Below are positions 1 to 8,084 of a stretch of DNA of 64,000 nucleotides, in pieces (positions within the stretch are counted from its first letter, which is position 1; each line of letters opens with the position of its first letter). The notes under the pieces were generated by a model. It saw only the letters and a program-made list of their open reading frames with translations. It was not told the origin of the DNA and ran no database searches. Source of the stretch: a virus; IMG/VR virus record IMGVR_UViG_3300048589_001057, positions 16,519-80,518 of that record; one strand, 5' to 3'. The position numbers and the translations under genes were made by a program.

Positions 1-741
1 CACAATAACGGGTCAAAATGGTCTGCAAGGTCATACATGTCTCGCGCAAAGATGAACATGCTCTATATGGTTGAGTATGCAAACAGGCACGTTCAGGCGG
101 CTTACAATGAGGCTTTGACAGCACAGGGGTATAAGCAAGGCGGGCTTGGAGACGGCGTTTCAAACGTTAACGGTACAAACTGGGGTACCTTTTCAGGCTA
201 CTATCCGTTTGTTCCATGCGGCAGAACCACTGCGCTAGGCAATAAGTCAGGCTTTGTTAACTACGTAGTTGCAGGATTCACCGGTGGTGATATTACCGTC
301 CCGGTGCCAACATACCGCGGAGTTGAGCACCCTTATGGGCACATTTGGGAATGGGAGGACGGAATACTATATAACATTCAGGCTAATGATGCAGGCGGGC
401 AATCTCAGGTATTTATATGTGATAACCCCGCAAATTATGCCGATGTACTCACAAACTACAGGCAGGTTGGCTTGCTCCCACGAAATGAAGGTTACATAAC
501 CAGGTGTCTGCTTGATGAGGGGCTTACAATTCCAACTGAGGCGACCGGAGGCAGCTCAACAACGCGCTACTCGGATTATTTCTATACATCAATACCCGGC
601 TCTGGTAGTGCTATTAGAGGGTCTCTGGTGTCTGCGAATGCGAGTGCTGGCGCGGATGCGGGCCTCTTTTGCCTGAATACGCTTCACGTTCCGGCGAAGA
701 CGAATGCGACCTTCGGGTCTCGGCCTTGCTTCATTCCGTAG
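1..741 (+). CDS. DGR target protein, C-terminal part (5' partial)
   Basis: The frame is open from base 1, so the start lies upstream; the ATG at 37 is internal. The 246 visible residues look like the C-type-lectin/formylglycine-generating-enzyme-like fold of Bacteroides DGR targets: a YRGVEHPYGHIWEWEDGI stretch mid-protein, then a C-terminal segment rich in Ser, Ala and Asn that ends six residues after GSRP. The last third is the variable repeat (617-731), nearly identical to the template repeat downstream. Such proteins usually sit on the tail tip or cell surface and bind variable ligands; here a phage fibre tip is inferred from the adjacent structural genes. Base composition is CpG-richer than the phage genes that follow. 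Confidence 0.8.
   Translation, partial: HNNGSKWSARSYMSRAKMNMLYMVEYANRHVQAAYNEALTAQGYKQGGLGDGVSNVNGTNWGTFSGYYPFVPCGRTTALGNKSGFVNYVVAGFTGGDITVPVPTYRGVEHPYGHIWEWEDGILYNIQANDAGGQSQVFICDNPANYADVLTNYRQVGLLPRNEGYITRCLLDEGLTIPTEATGGSSTTRYSDYFYTSIPGSGSAIRGSLVSANASAGADAGLFCLNTLHVPAKTNATFGSRPCFIP
617..731 (+). repeat. DGR variable repeat (VR)
   Basis: Matches 818-932 at a constant offset of 201 bases. I count 15 mismatches; 14 fall on template adenines, which read C, G or T here. The single exception is T900, which is G at 699. The repeat covers the last codons of the target gene, the usual VR position in the lectin-fold ligand-binding face. Confidence 0.9.
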
Positions 742-817
742 AACGAGGCGCGATCGCCGAAGGCCGAAAAACGGAGCACGGGGCGATTTTAGTTCTTTGA
801 TTAAGGTTGTAGTTGGT

Positions 818-932
818 GAGGGTATCTGGTGTCTGCGAATGCGAATAATGGCGCGAATGCGGGCCTCTTTTACCTGAATACGAATAACGTTCCGGCGAAT
901 ACGAATGCGAACATCGGGTCTCAGCCAAGCTT
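818..932 (+). repeat. DGR template repeat (TR)
   Basis: Non-coding template copy of the VR, in a 304-base gap (742-1045) between the target stop codon and the reverse transcriptase start. In the VR frame it is dominated by AAT, AAC and TAC codons, the usual TR design that lets adenine mutagenesis diversify residues without making stop codons. The rest of the gap holds a GC-rich stretch with possible pairing (742-785) and no convincing gene. Confidence 0.9.
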
Positions 933-1045
933 TTTAATTAATTGATTTCACCGACTAAACCCTGCCACTTGGCAAAAAATGACAATTTTAAACCGCTTTA
1001 TGGTAGTCACATGGCGAAGTATAGCGGCTTAACAGAAGCAAAACT

Positions 1046-1120
1046 ATGAAACGAATTTCACATCTGTACGAAAAATTATGCAGCATGGATAACCTCATCC
1101 TGGCTGATGCTAATGCTTAA
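1046..1120 (+). pseudogene. DGR reverse transcriptase, N-terminal remnant
   Basis: ATG at 1046 opens a 24-codon frame, MKRISHLYEKLCSMDNLILA plus DANA, then TAA at 1118. The pattern MKRIxxLYEKLCSxxNLxLAD is the characteristic start of Bacteroidota DGR reverse transcriptases, and the position just after the TR is the expected one. The catalytic palm with its YxDD-type motif is absent: three bases after the stop a membrane-protein gene of phage composition begins. The enzyme has been cut off by deletion, recombination or an assembly join. The N-terminal identification is made by eye and is short. Confidence 0.7.
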
Positions 1121-1123
1121 AAC

Positions 1124-1489
1124 ATGGAAACAACAAACTTATTAATATTACTTTTTATAGGGTTGTTTTTAGCCTTATGGAACGCTTACGTAATTGAATG
1201 GGGACTATCTACTAATTTAGTTTATCGTAGCAATATGAGTAAACTTTGGCATAGGATAGGTTTCCTTATTCGGGCTGCACTTGCTTGTTATGTTACGGCT
1301 TCATACGGATTGTTCTATGGATGGTTATCAGTAATAGTCCTTTGGCAGCTTTACGATGTGATAATCAATTTAGCACGTAAAATGCCAGCCTTCTATGTTG
1401 ACGAAAAGACCCGTAAAAGCAAGATGTCCACAGTAACGTGGATAGCCAAAGCAGGCTGGTTTTTAGGTGGATTAGCTTTCTTATTTTAG
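1124..1489 (+). CDS. Small membrane protein
   Basis: 121 residues with a hydrophobic helix at about 5-25, one or two more within 48-84 and a C-terminal hydrophobic segment at about 107-121; a basic stretch (EKTRKSK) lies between. It starts three bases after the reverse transcriptase remnant stops, and its composition is that of the phage genes downstream. No family recognised. Its place before the capsid genes, near two other small membrane proteins, would allow a lysis role, but nothing in the sequence proves that. Confidence 0.6.
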   Translation: METTNLLILLFIGLFLALWNAYVIEWGLSTNLVYRSNMSKLWHRIGFLIRAALACYVTASYGLFYGWLSVIVLWQLYDVIINLARKMPAFYVDEKTRKSKMSTVTWIAKAGWFLGGLAFLF

Positions 1490-1551
1490 TTCACCTTTGA
1501 AACAATTGGAACAAAAAACCCATTAATTAACCCTTAATTCCGGAGATCACC

Positions 1552-2646
1552 ATGAAGCTATTAAAATTTACTCCCATAGGGAAAAGCCCTGAACTATTTA
1601 ATATTGATAATATTAAGTTTTCTTATCCCGATGGCTCTGGTACAAAGTTTACTTACGACTACTTTGGTAAACTTAAGCCCACCAGGGTATCAGAAAGTTA
1701 TGAAACTTTCTTAGCTTCTATCCAGGAGAACCGGCCATTCAATATCGAAAATCTTGTGTTATCCATTTTGAACGTGGATTACCGGGCATTTAATATACAG
1801 GCTAACTTACCCCTAAAATGGGTAGTAAGGGGAGAGCAAACTAGTAATGGTACTCTTCTGTATTGCCATGGCCAAGCCATCTCATTATCAGATGAACCTA
1901 TAGTAGTAAGAGTAACTGAAACCATTGATGAGATTATATCCCTTCAAGCTTCACTAATTCCCTTATCCATATCATCCATAGGGGGGACTGAATATGAGTT
2001 AGTCATAAGTGATGCTGGCAAGTATTTACGATTTTTTAGCCCTAATCCAGTAAGTGTTTTTGTTCCTCCGCATGAAAACGTTCCGTTACCTATTGGTATA
2101 CCCATTACTCTAGAACAAGCTGGTGAGGGAGTTATTACGGTAATGGCTAGTGAACTGCCAATCGCTACTATCAATGGGCTCCCTTGTTCTGGTGGGCAAT
2201 ATAAAACTCTTCAATTAATACAAGTCGAGGAAGATACTTGGACTTGCATAGGCGGGGTAACTCCAGAAATACAATGGGATTATGAGGGGGTATTAGTAGC
2301 TGGCATGGTTGTTGAGGAAGAGGCTATAGTTACGGGTTATGCGGATACGCCTAATTTTGATACCTTAGGTACAATCAACCCCAGTCCAATTACTTTATCC
2401 AATAACCGGCAGGTTAATCTTCTAGTCCATGATAATGGGGGGGGAATGCTCGGGGTAGCAGGTTTACTAGCCCTTGAGGCTACCGAATCCACTCCTGAAG
2501 CAGTAGGTTTTATACAGGTTTCCATTGACAATACTGTTTATGAAATTGGGGAATCCGGTATAGTAGAAATGGTGGAATCTCCATTTACTGACGGCGTTGA
2601 ATATAACATAAAAATTAGAGTTATGGAACAACCTTCAAATACCTAA
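1552..2646 (+). CDS. Virion protein with tail-spike/fibre-type domain
   Basis: 364 residues. Residues about 150-235 (SDAGKYLRFF, then VPPHENVPLPIGIPITLEQA, then a Trp-containing end in VEEDTWTCIGG) match a beta-rich module common near the C-termini of phage fibres and head fibres. The N-terminal 130 residues and the C-terminal 130 residues are unrecognised; the latter looks beta-rich. It lies just upstream of the capsid genes, so either a head fibre or a tail fibre is possible. Confidence 0.6.
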   Translation: MKLLKFTPIGKSPELFNIDNIKFSYPDGSGTKFTYDYFGKLKPTRVSESYETFLASIQENRPFNIENLVLSILNVDYRAFNIQANLPLKWVVRGEQTSNGTLLYCHGQAISLSDEPIVVRVTETIDEIISLQASLIPLSISSIGGTEYELVISDAGKYLRFFSPNPVSVFVPPHENVPLPIGIPITLEQAGEGVITVMASELPIATINGLPCSGGQYKTLQLIQVEEDTWTCIGGVTPEIQWDYEGVLVAGMVVEEEAIVTGYADTPNFDTLGTINPSPITLSNNRQVNLLVHDNGGGMLGVAGLLALEATESTPEAVGFIQVSIDNTVYEIGESGIVEMVESPFTDGVEYNIKIRVMEQPSNT

Positions 2647-2649
2647 ACC

Positions 2650-2862
2650 ATGTACACCGACCTCTTCTTCATTCTCTTCCTATCAGTCACCGGATATTAT
2701 CTGGCTGAATATATTAGGACTCTTATCACTAAGGACATAAGAAACCTTACTAAGTATTTAAGGTATTCACCAATCATTATGATGGTCCTAGCTGTTCTTC
2801 TATTTCTAGCCCTCCTTGCTGATGGCACTTTGTTTAATACTCCAGTAACTAATTATTTCTAA
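2650..2862 (+). CDS. Small membrane protein, possible holin-like
   Basis: 70 residues with two hydrophobic segments (about 4-20 and 41-60) joined by a basic linker with KDIRNLTKYLR. It follows the preceding gene by three bases and is followed after two bases by another membrane protein, so the three are co-transcribed. Size and two-helix topology fit a holin or spanin-like lysis protein; no family signature is seen. Confidence 0.5.
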   Translation: MYTDLFFILFLSVTGYYLAEYIRTLITKDIRNLTKYLRYSPIIMMVLAVLLFLALLADGTLFNTPVTNYF

Positions 2863-2864
2863 CC

Positions 2865-3203
2865 ATGAAACCATTTATCAAAGAATCCCTGACTGATACC
2901 AGAGGGTACCCTTCATCAACCCGGGTAATTGCCTACAGGCTGGCTCTGTGGTTTTTCCCCTTGTTTAATCTCCTATACATAGGGTTGCTTACCCTTATTA
3001 TATATATGGTACTACGCCAAGGGAAAAGCATTGATGATGTGGTAGTTAGCTTTACCCTAACCACTTCAGGCTTTATACTTAGCCTTGATACCTTACTGTT
3101 GGGGTATGTGTTTGCCTCAAAGAGGACTGGCAAGTTAGCTGAAACTTCTGAGATAATTGAAATTGCCAAGGCCACTAATGCCGATCCATTGGTAGAAAAA
3201 TAA
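2865..3203 (+). CDS. Small membrane protein
   Basis: 112 residues: cytoplasmic-looking N-terminus, two hydrophobic helices (about 24-50 and 60-85) and a charged C-terminal tail (LAETSEIIEIAKATNADPLV). It starts two bases after the preceding small membrane gene. The pair could work together in lysis or membrane association, inferred only from adjacency and topology. Confidence 0.55.
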   Translation: MKPFIKESLTDTRGYPSSTRVIAYRLALWFFPLFNLLYIGLLTLIIYMVLRQGKSIDDVVVSFTLTTSGFILSLDTLLLGYVFASKRTGKLAETSEIIEIAKATNADPLVEK

Positions 3204-3267
3204 TTACAAGATTGGTATGTATTTATTATAACATAATGAACAAACAACAAACTTAAAAAAGACGGCC

Positions 3268-3993
3268 ATGCCTACATACTTAGGAAACAAAACAAAGGCT
3301 ATATTTCTAAACACAGAAAGCCATAAGTTAGCTTTGGAATTTGAAGCTATCGGAAAAATTGGAGTGATCACAGTATCTGCTGATTTAGTAGCTGCCGATG
3401 TGGTTGCCACCACTATCAACGGCCAAACTGCCACTGTTACCTGGGGCACAAGTCACCTTGCCACTATGACAGCTTTGGCTGTAGCCATTAAAGCTTTATC
3501 CGGAGTATCTTATGCTAAAGTACATGGGGCCACTAGCAGGATAATTTCTTTCCTCATGGCTGATGATTCTGTTATACCCGTTATCACCAATACCTCAGTT
3601 ACCAATGGGGGAGCAGGTACCGCAACTGTAATTACCAGTGTAATGGATGCTACTATTAATATAGGTACTCCAGTAATCCTAATTGGGGTTGGTGAAAAAG
3701 TAGCCCCTGCGGCTTTGTATGACCATTTCGGCTTAACTTCGGCTATTGTCAACTTGATAGGTATTAGTATGCATTCTCCTGGACCTGGAGAACTCCTAAC
3801 CGTAATTATGAAGGGTTATGCCGTTATTTTCGCACAGGCTTCCTCAGGCGTAGCAGTTGGTCCAGTGGATTACAGCGGCCATGATTCTACCACCGGGTAT
3901 GATACCTATATAACCGGGACTTCATCGGCTTTGGGCTTTGCCCTTGATGCCGGGTCTGATGGGGATGTCATTAGGGTATTACTCTGTAAATAA
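3268..3993 (+). CDS. Capsid decoration/head protein
   Basis: 241 residues, low in charge and rich in Ala, Thr, Val and Gly. The C-terminal third (AQASSGVAVGPVDYSG ... LGFALDAGSDGDVIRVLL) has the pattern of DUF2190-type capsid decoration proteins, whose small beta domain ends in GDxIRVLL. It lies 46 bases before the major capsid gene, the usual place for a decoration or stabilisation protein. Residues 25-120 are a beta-rich region of unknown kind. Confidence 0.6.
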   Translation: MPTYLGNKTKAIFLNTESHKLALEFEAIGKIGVITVSADLVAADVVATTINGQTATVTWGTSHLATMTALAVAIKALSGVSYAKVHGATSRIISFLMADDSVIPVITNTSVTNGGAGTATVITSVMDATINIGTPVILIGVGEKVAPAALYDHFGLTSAIVNLIGISMHSPGPGELLTVIMKGYAVIFAQASSGVAVGPVDYSGHDSTTGYDTYITGTSSALGFALDAGSDGDVIRVLLCK

Positions 3994-4039
3994 GCTCAAG
4001 CTCAGTTCATTTTAAATAAAGCAATTAACAAACTCTACC

Positions 4040-5143
4040 ATGGATATCACAAAATACGAACAATCCGAGTTCAGAGGTAAAATCGAGGAAGCCGTAAGGT
4101 TCGGCTTAAACATCCGAAGTGATGCAAACCATCCCAAGGATATTTCATTACCTGAAATTATCAAGGAAAAATTCAATCTGGGCCTCTCAGATTTCCTGTT
4201 TGAACTGGGGATTAATCCTTCCGAGGACACTCTCCATAATATCTACACTGCCGTTGACAATGACATAAGGTGGTTAGTACCTGAATTTTTCCGCGAAGCT
4301 CTTTTGCTGGGTTACCGGGCAGCTCCAATATGGCCTTCAATTATTGCTTCCGAGGAGAATACCACTGGGTTGAGTCAAATCATGCCATGGTATAATATGT
4401 CCGATGTAGCTCCAAGGAAAGTTGGAGAGGGCGAAACTATCCCGGTTGGTACGGTTTCTTATGGGAGTAAGAAATTCAGTATTTACAAAATTGGTAGGGG
4501 TATTAAAATTACCGATGAAGTATCTCAGTATTCCAGCTTAAAACTGGTTTCCATTTTCCTCCGGGATTTTGGGGTAAAGTTTGGGCATGCTGCTGATACC
4601 CTTGCTATCGACACCCTTATTAATGGGGAACAAACTGACGGCTCAGAATCAGCTCCAGTAATCGGGGTTACCGACACTGTTGCTGGTAAACAATACAAGG
4701 ATCTTCTCCGCTTATGGATTCGCTTGGCACGTATTGGTCGTACACCAACAACCATTATCGGGGGTGAGGCCGCTGCCTTAAGCACCCTGGATATGGATGA
4801 ATTTAAGAAAAGGGAATCCGGTACAACGGAGAAGACCTTAGTACTAAAGACTCCTGTCCCCTCCTCTACTAATTACTTTATCCATGGTAATGTACCGCCA
4901 AACCAGGAGATCATGGTTGACCCAATGTCTGCCCTTATCAAGTTTAATGCCCAACCATTGAAGGTAGAATCCGAAAGGATCGTATCAAATCAAACTGAGG
5001 CCTTCTACGCTACCCTCACTACTGGGTTTGCTAAACTATTCCGCGATGCTGCGATCATTATGGATAGCAGTGTACTATTCTCCAGTTATGGATTCCCATC
5101 TTACTTGGATGTTGACCCATACCAAAACGTAACCATCGAGTAA
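4040..5143 (+). CDS. Major capsid protein, HK97 fold
   Basis: 367 residues. Typical HK97-type elements are visible: an N-terminal helical arm (to about 85), the middle segment with PRKVGEGETIPVGTVSYG and KFSIYKIGRGIKITDEVSQY (E-loop and spine-like), the A-domain with FHGNVPPNQ-like and VDPMSALIKF strands, and a C-terminal end with ATLTTGFAKLFRDAAIIMDS. There is no long propeptide, so cleavage by a protease is not obvious. It sits between the decoration gene and the head-tail joining genes and is followed directly by a terminator hairpin, consistent with high expression. Confidence 0.85.
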   Translation: MDITKYEQSEFRGKIEEAVRFGLNIRSDANHPKDISLPEIIKEKFNLGLSDFLFELGINPSEDTLHNIYTAVDNDIRWLVPEFFREALLLGYRAAPIWPSIIASEENTTGLSQIMPWYNMSDVAPRKVGEGETIPVGTVSYGSKKFSIYKIGRGIKITDEVSQYSSLKLVSIFLRDFGVKFGHAADTLAIDTLINGEQTDGSESAPVIGVTDTVAGKQYKDLLRLWIRLARIGRTPTTIIGGEAAALSTLDMDEFKKRESGTTEKTLVLKTPVPSSTNYFIHGNVPPNQEIMVDPMSALIKFNAQPLKVESERIVSNQTEAFYATLTTGFAKLFRDAAIIMDSSVLFSSYGFPSYLDVDPYQNVTIE

Positions 5144-5149
5144 TGACTA

Positions 5150-5173
5150 GCGGGGGTTAACACCCCCACTTTT
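5150..5173 (+). terminator. Hairpin after capsid gene
   Basis: GGGGGT (5152-5157), loop TAAC, ACCCCC (5162-5167), then ACTTTTC. It lies nine bases after the capsid stop codon; the short T-run makes it a moderate terminator or an mRNA-stabilising end. Confidence 0.6.
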
Positions 5174-5178
5174 CAAGT

Positions 5179-5193
5179 ACTATTATTAATAAA
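5179..5193 (+). promoter_or_regulatory. ACTATTAWTAATAAA-type motif
   Basis: ACTATTATTAATAAA immediately upstream of the gene starting at 5202. Six near-identical copies precede other phage genes (10111, 24095, 28689, 30660, 34889, 46665). Function unknown: a phage-specific promoter element or a leader that aids translation. Confidence 0.4.
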
Positions 5194-5201
5194 CCTACCA
5201 T

Positions 5202-5624
5202 ATGGAATATTTTAAATTAGGAGAAAAAGCCTCTATCTTTTATGACCCAAGTACCCAGGTACTTATTCGCCAGGGAGAAGTTCAGGCTTTTAAATCTTTA
5301 CCGAAAAGCAAAAAGGTTGGGCTTGCTCGTCGTAATGGCCATATTACCTCAGCCTCTGAGGAAGAGTATAACAACTATTTGGCTACTCTGGATAATCCTG
5401 AAGATGCCCCGATAGTTGTTCCCTCTAAGCCAAAAACCAAGGATAAGGACAAGGATCTTTATGAGTACAATCCGGAACTTCTTACCCTAACCCCAGACCA
5501 GTTCCGTAAAAAACTGGCTGAGGAATCGGGATTCCTAGATGAGGACTTGGACCAGTTCGAGAAACTCAAAGACATCAAGAAAATGATCAAACTCTTTGAT
5601 GAGATCAACAAAGAATACCAGTAA
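5202..5624 (+). CDS. Hypothetical virion-region protein
   Basis: 140 residues: a small N-terminal domain (FYDPSTQVLIRQGEVQAF), a Lys/Pro-rich linker (KPKTKDKDKD, about 77-86) and an acidic helical C-terminus (TPDQFRKKLAEESGFLDEDL). The gene lies between terminators, so it forms its own transcription unit after the capsid gene. Position suggests a head or head-tail protein; no family recognised. Confidence 0.6.
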   Translation: MEYFKLGEKASIFYDPSTQVLIRQGEVQAFKSLPKSKKVGLARRNGHITSASEEEYNNYLATLDNPEDAPIVVPSKPKTKDKDKDLYEYNPELLTLTPDQFRKKLAEESGFLDEDLDQFEKLKDIKKMIKLFDEINKEYQ

Positions 5625-5650
5625 CTTCAGTTTCCCATTACCAGCAAGGA

Positions 5651-5681
5651 AAGCCCTACCCTAAATGGGTGGGCTTTTTTT
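5651..5681 (+). terminator. Rho-independent terminator
   Basis: AGCCC-T-ACCC (5652-5661) pairs with GGGTGGGCT (5667-5675) across a TAAAT loop, followed by TTTTTT. It ends the 5202-5624 unit. Confidence 0.8.
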
Positions 5682-5727
5682 ATGTTAAAGCCATGGCATA
5701 CACTCCTCATTAGAACCCTCCACAAGT

Positions 5728-6237
5728 ATGGACATACTAGCCACTATTGCCTCACGGATTCCCAGTGACCTTTTACCAGATTCATCGGTATTATCCGACT
5801 ACCTTACTAAGTGGAAACTATTCATAGCTCCATTGCTAGACCCAGAAATTCCAATCGACCTCATATTTGATGACAGTAGCTGGCCATTACTAGCCGCTGA
5901 GTTATTGGTTAGTTTGGTTATATATGAGGTATTGGATATTTCAATAAAGGCTTACCTTCTATCAGCTGTGGGTTCTACTACCTCATCTACAGGAAGTACA
6001 GGAATTGTTAAGAAGGTAGTTACTGGGCCAACCGAAGCTGAATTCTTTTCCCCAAAAGAAACCATGTCAGAAGTTATTAAGCCTGGGGGATTATTCTACA
6101 TTACTAAAGATACAGTCTGTATGCTGGCAAGTAGGTTGAATATAACCCTATATATTTGCCCAGATTTAAATCGCCCAGTAATTGCTCCTGATGTTCATAA
6201 GAAGCCTCATAAAAGACACCTACATTTCCCTAACTAA
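5728..6237 (+). CDS. Putative head-tail connector protein
   Basis: 169 residues: helical N-terminal part, a central Ser/Thr/Gly linker (about 84-93) and KKVVTGPTEAEFF, a motif of the kind seen in small phage head-tail connector (gp6-like) proteins. The C-terminus is basic and His-rich (HKKPHKRHLHFPN). It starts the block capsid, connector, stopper, tail completion, terminator, so the assignment rests mainly on gene order. Confidence 0.5.
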   Translation: MDILATIASRIPSDLLPDSSVLSDYLTKWKLFIAPLLDPEIPIDLIFDDSSWPLLAAELLVSLVIYEVLDISIKAYLLSAVGSTTSSTGSTGIVKKVVTGPTEAEFFSPKETMSEVIKPGGLFYITKDTVCMLASRLNITLYICPDLNRPVIAPDVHKKPHKRHLHFPN

Positions 6238-6243
6238 TATACT

Positions 6244-6732
6244 ATGCTAACTAATGCTCAATGGGCTGCGTACAGGCAGGTAATCAATGCAGCTAGTTTA
6301 TCTTTTAATCAAGAAGTTATTATTTGGAATAGAGCTAGTATAAAACTAGACAGGGATGGGGATGACACTATTAAACCCACATTTTTCCAACAGCCCCTAA
6401 ATGCTTTAATCCAATATAACGTAGCCCGGACATGGCCCATCGATAAGTCTACTGATACAGGTTTAATCGACAACCAGTCTGTGGCTATCATCCTGAATAA
6501 GGATTATCTTGCAGGATTAGGATTTATTAACCCATCCAACAATTTTGACTTCGACCCTGGATTTGACTACTTCACAGTACAGGGGGTAAACTATAAAAAA
6601 ATGGGGGATACCCCAGCTGCACAAGCCGGTGATGACCCCTTATTAGTATACCTCATATGCGAAAGGATGAGAGTTGAATCCGCTCAACCCCACTATGGGC
6701 CAGCTAGTGGTATTACCCCTGAAGTAGATTAA
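6244..6732 (+). CDS. Putative head-closure (stopper) protein
   Basis: 162 residues, starting six bases after the connector gene. The beta-rich middle (NALIQYNVARTWP ... TGLIDNQSVAIILN ... FDYFTVQGVNYKKMG) resembles the small beta-barrel stopper proteins that plug filled heads. No diagnostic motif; the call comes from position and general character. Confidence 0.45.
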   Translation: MLTNAQWAAYRQVINAASLSFNQEVIIWNRASIKLDRDGDDTIKPTFFQQPLNALIQYNVARTWPIDKSTDTGLIDNQSVAIILNKDYLAGLGFINPSNNFDFDPGFDYFTVQGVNYKKMGDTPAAQAGDDPLLVYLICERMRVESAQPHYGPASGITPEVD

Positions 6733-6734
6733 CC

Positions 6735-7325
6735 ATGGCAGTACAAGTTGGCCAGAGTAAATACAAGGAAGGCGTAATAGGGGATTTCTATACCCGTAAT
6801 ATTACTGCTAACACCAAAATTGAATGGCTGGGTAATTGGGATAGGGTAGCTAGGATATTTAATGGGTTACCACAAGATATTAAGATTGTAACCCACCAAG
6901 CAATCCTAGAATACGCCAATAAGTACTACCATTCAGTAATCGGGGCTATTAATAACAATGGTGGTAGTGCTGTTAAATGGAAACCTTATTCAAGGGGGTA
7001 TGCTGCGGCAAAGAGAAAAAAAGGGTTACATGGGTTCCCATCCTTCTATAGACTAAAGGGAATGTTAGTGAAAGCTATAAAGGTTGAAACCCACGTACGG
7101 GGCCAGGTTAGAGTCACCATAAATAAAAACGCCCAGATGAGCAATTCTGATACTTCCCTTAATGCCTCTCAACTAATGAATATCCTGGAACATGGTTCAG
7201 TATCTCGGGGTATTAGTAAGCGGCCTTTATTCGGGCCAGTATGGTCTAGTATGGGTGGGAATAAGGCCTTATCCAAGTTTGTATCAGAACGTATAGGACG
7301 TAAAATCATAACTTACAGAAGCTAA
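6735..7325 (+). CDS. Tail completion/neck protein (HK97 gp10/Mu gpG-like)
   Basis: 196 residues, two bases after the stopper gene. It has features of the virion morphogenesis family: a basic segment WKPYSRGYAAAKRKKG (about 82-97), then YRLKGMLVKAIKVE, a beta hairpin, and a late ILEHGSVSRGISKRPLFGPV segment matching the usual ExGxxxxPARPFL ending. These proteins finish the neck/tail junction. Confidence 0.65.
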   Translation: MAVQVGQSKYKEGVIGDFYTRNITANTKIEWLGNWDRVARIFNGLPQDIKIVTHQAILEYANKYYHSVIGAINNNGGSAVKWKPYSRGYAAAKRKKGLHGFPSFYRLKGMLVKAIKVETHVRGQVRVTINKNAQMSNSDTSLNASQLMNILEHGSVSRGISKRPLFGPVWSSMGGNKALSKFVSERIGRKIITYRS

Positions 7326-7326
7326 G

Positions 7327-8022
7327 ATGTCAGACTTACCCCTTATTGATTTACAAGAGGTTATAGAAGTAACCATATTTAAAACTATCTTAGCTGAATT
7401 AGTGGATAAGGGTTATACTCCAGATATAACAGATATATCCACTTATCCAGATTCAGTTGCTGGACAAGCCGCATATAATGCTAGTAAAGCCAGTATCATA
7501 AGTACCAAGGGTTTTTGTGTGGATTTATTCAATATGAGTAACCCAGATTATAAAGGCTTAAAGGACTTACCCAGGATAGTTTTAATATTCGATGATCCTG
7601 TTCCAGGAGATATTGGGTTGGACCAAAAAATAGACTCAGCCCCATCAGGATTAAGCTTTTCTGTTAAACGCCCTCCAGAAATTTTTGATCTCCCATTCTC
7701 AGTTTACCTAATCTCTAATAACTCAAAACAGAGAAGGGTTTTAATTGGTATACTAGCTAATTCCCTACCAACTAAGGGGTACATACCCATATATCCCAGG
7801 TACTCTTATAGGGGGTTTAATATATTCATTGACCAGCTTAATACTAGTACCATACCCTCAGCTATAGATGGATTAATGGAAAGAGCTTATGCCTATATAG
7901 TGAAGGACCTTTTACTGATAGAATATGAGAAAGCTTTTGATGATTTCGGTATTCTATCACAAATTACAGTTGACATGGAAATCCAACAAAGGCTGACTTC
8001 CTTTCAAGTTAGAGATGCTTAG
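7327..8022 (+). CDS. Putative tail terminator protein
   Basis: 231 residues, starting right after the neck gene and before the sheath gene, the usual place for the protein that caps the tail tube. The C-terminal part (about 150-231) contains RAYAYIVKDLLLIEYEKAF. The long acidic N-terminal half is unrecognised. Gene order is the main evidence. Confidence 0.45.
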   Translation: MSDLPLIDLQEVIEVTIFKTILAELVDKGYTPDITDISTYPDSVAGQAAYNASKASIISTKGFCVDLFNMSNPDYKGLKDLPRIVLIFDDPVPGDIGLDQKIDSAPSGLSFSVKRPPEIFDLPFSVYLISNNSKQRRVLIGILANSLPTKGYIPIYPRYSYRGFNIFIDQLNTSTIPSAIDGLMERAYAYIVKDLLLIEYEKAFDDFGILSQITVDMEIQQRLTSFQVRDA

Positions 8023-8084
8023 AGTCCAATACTATCAGGCATATCACCACAAGATTAATTCTTATACAATAAAGATTAATAGAG

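Noticed and set aside
818-932. TR as a coding gene
   Set aside because: The short frames there have no start signal; its role as non-coding template explains the sequence.
5682-5768. 28-codon frame after the terminator at 5651
   Set aside because: Begins in the terminator T-run area and overlaps the better gene at 5728.
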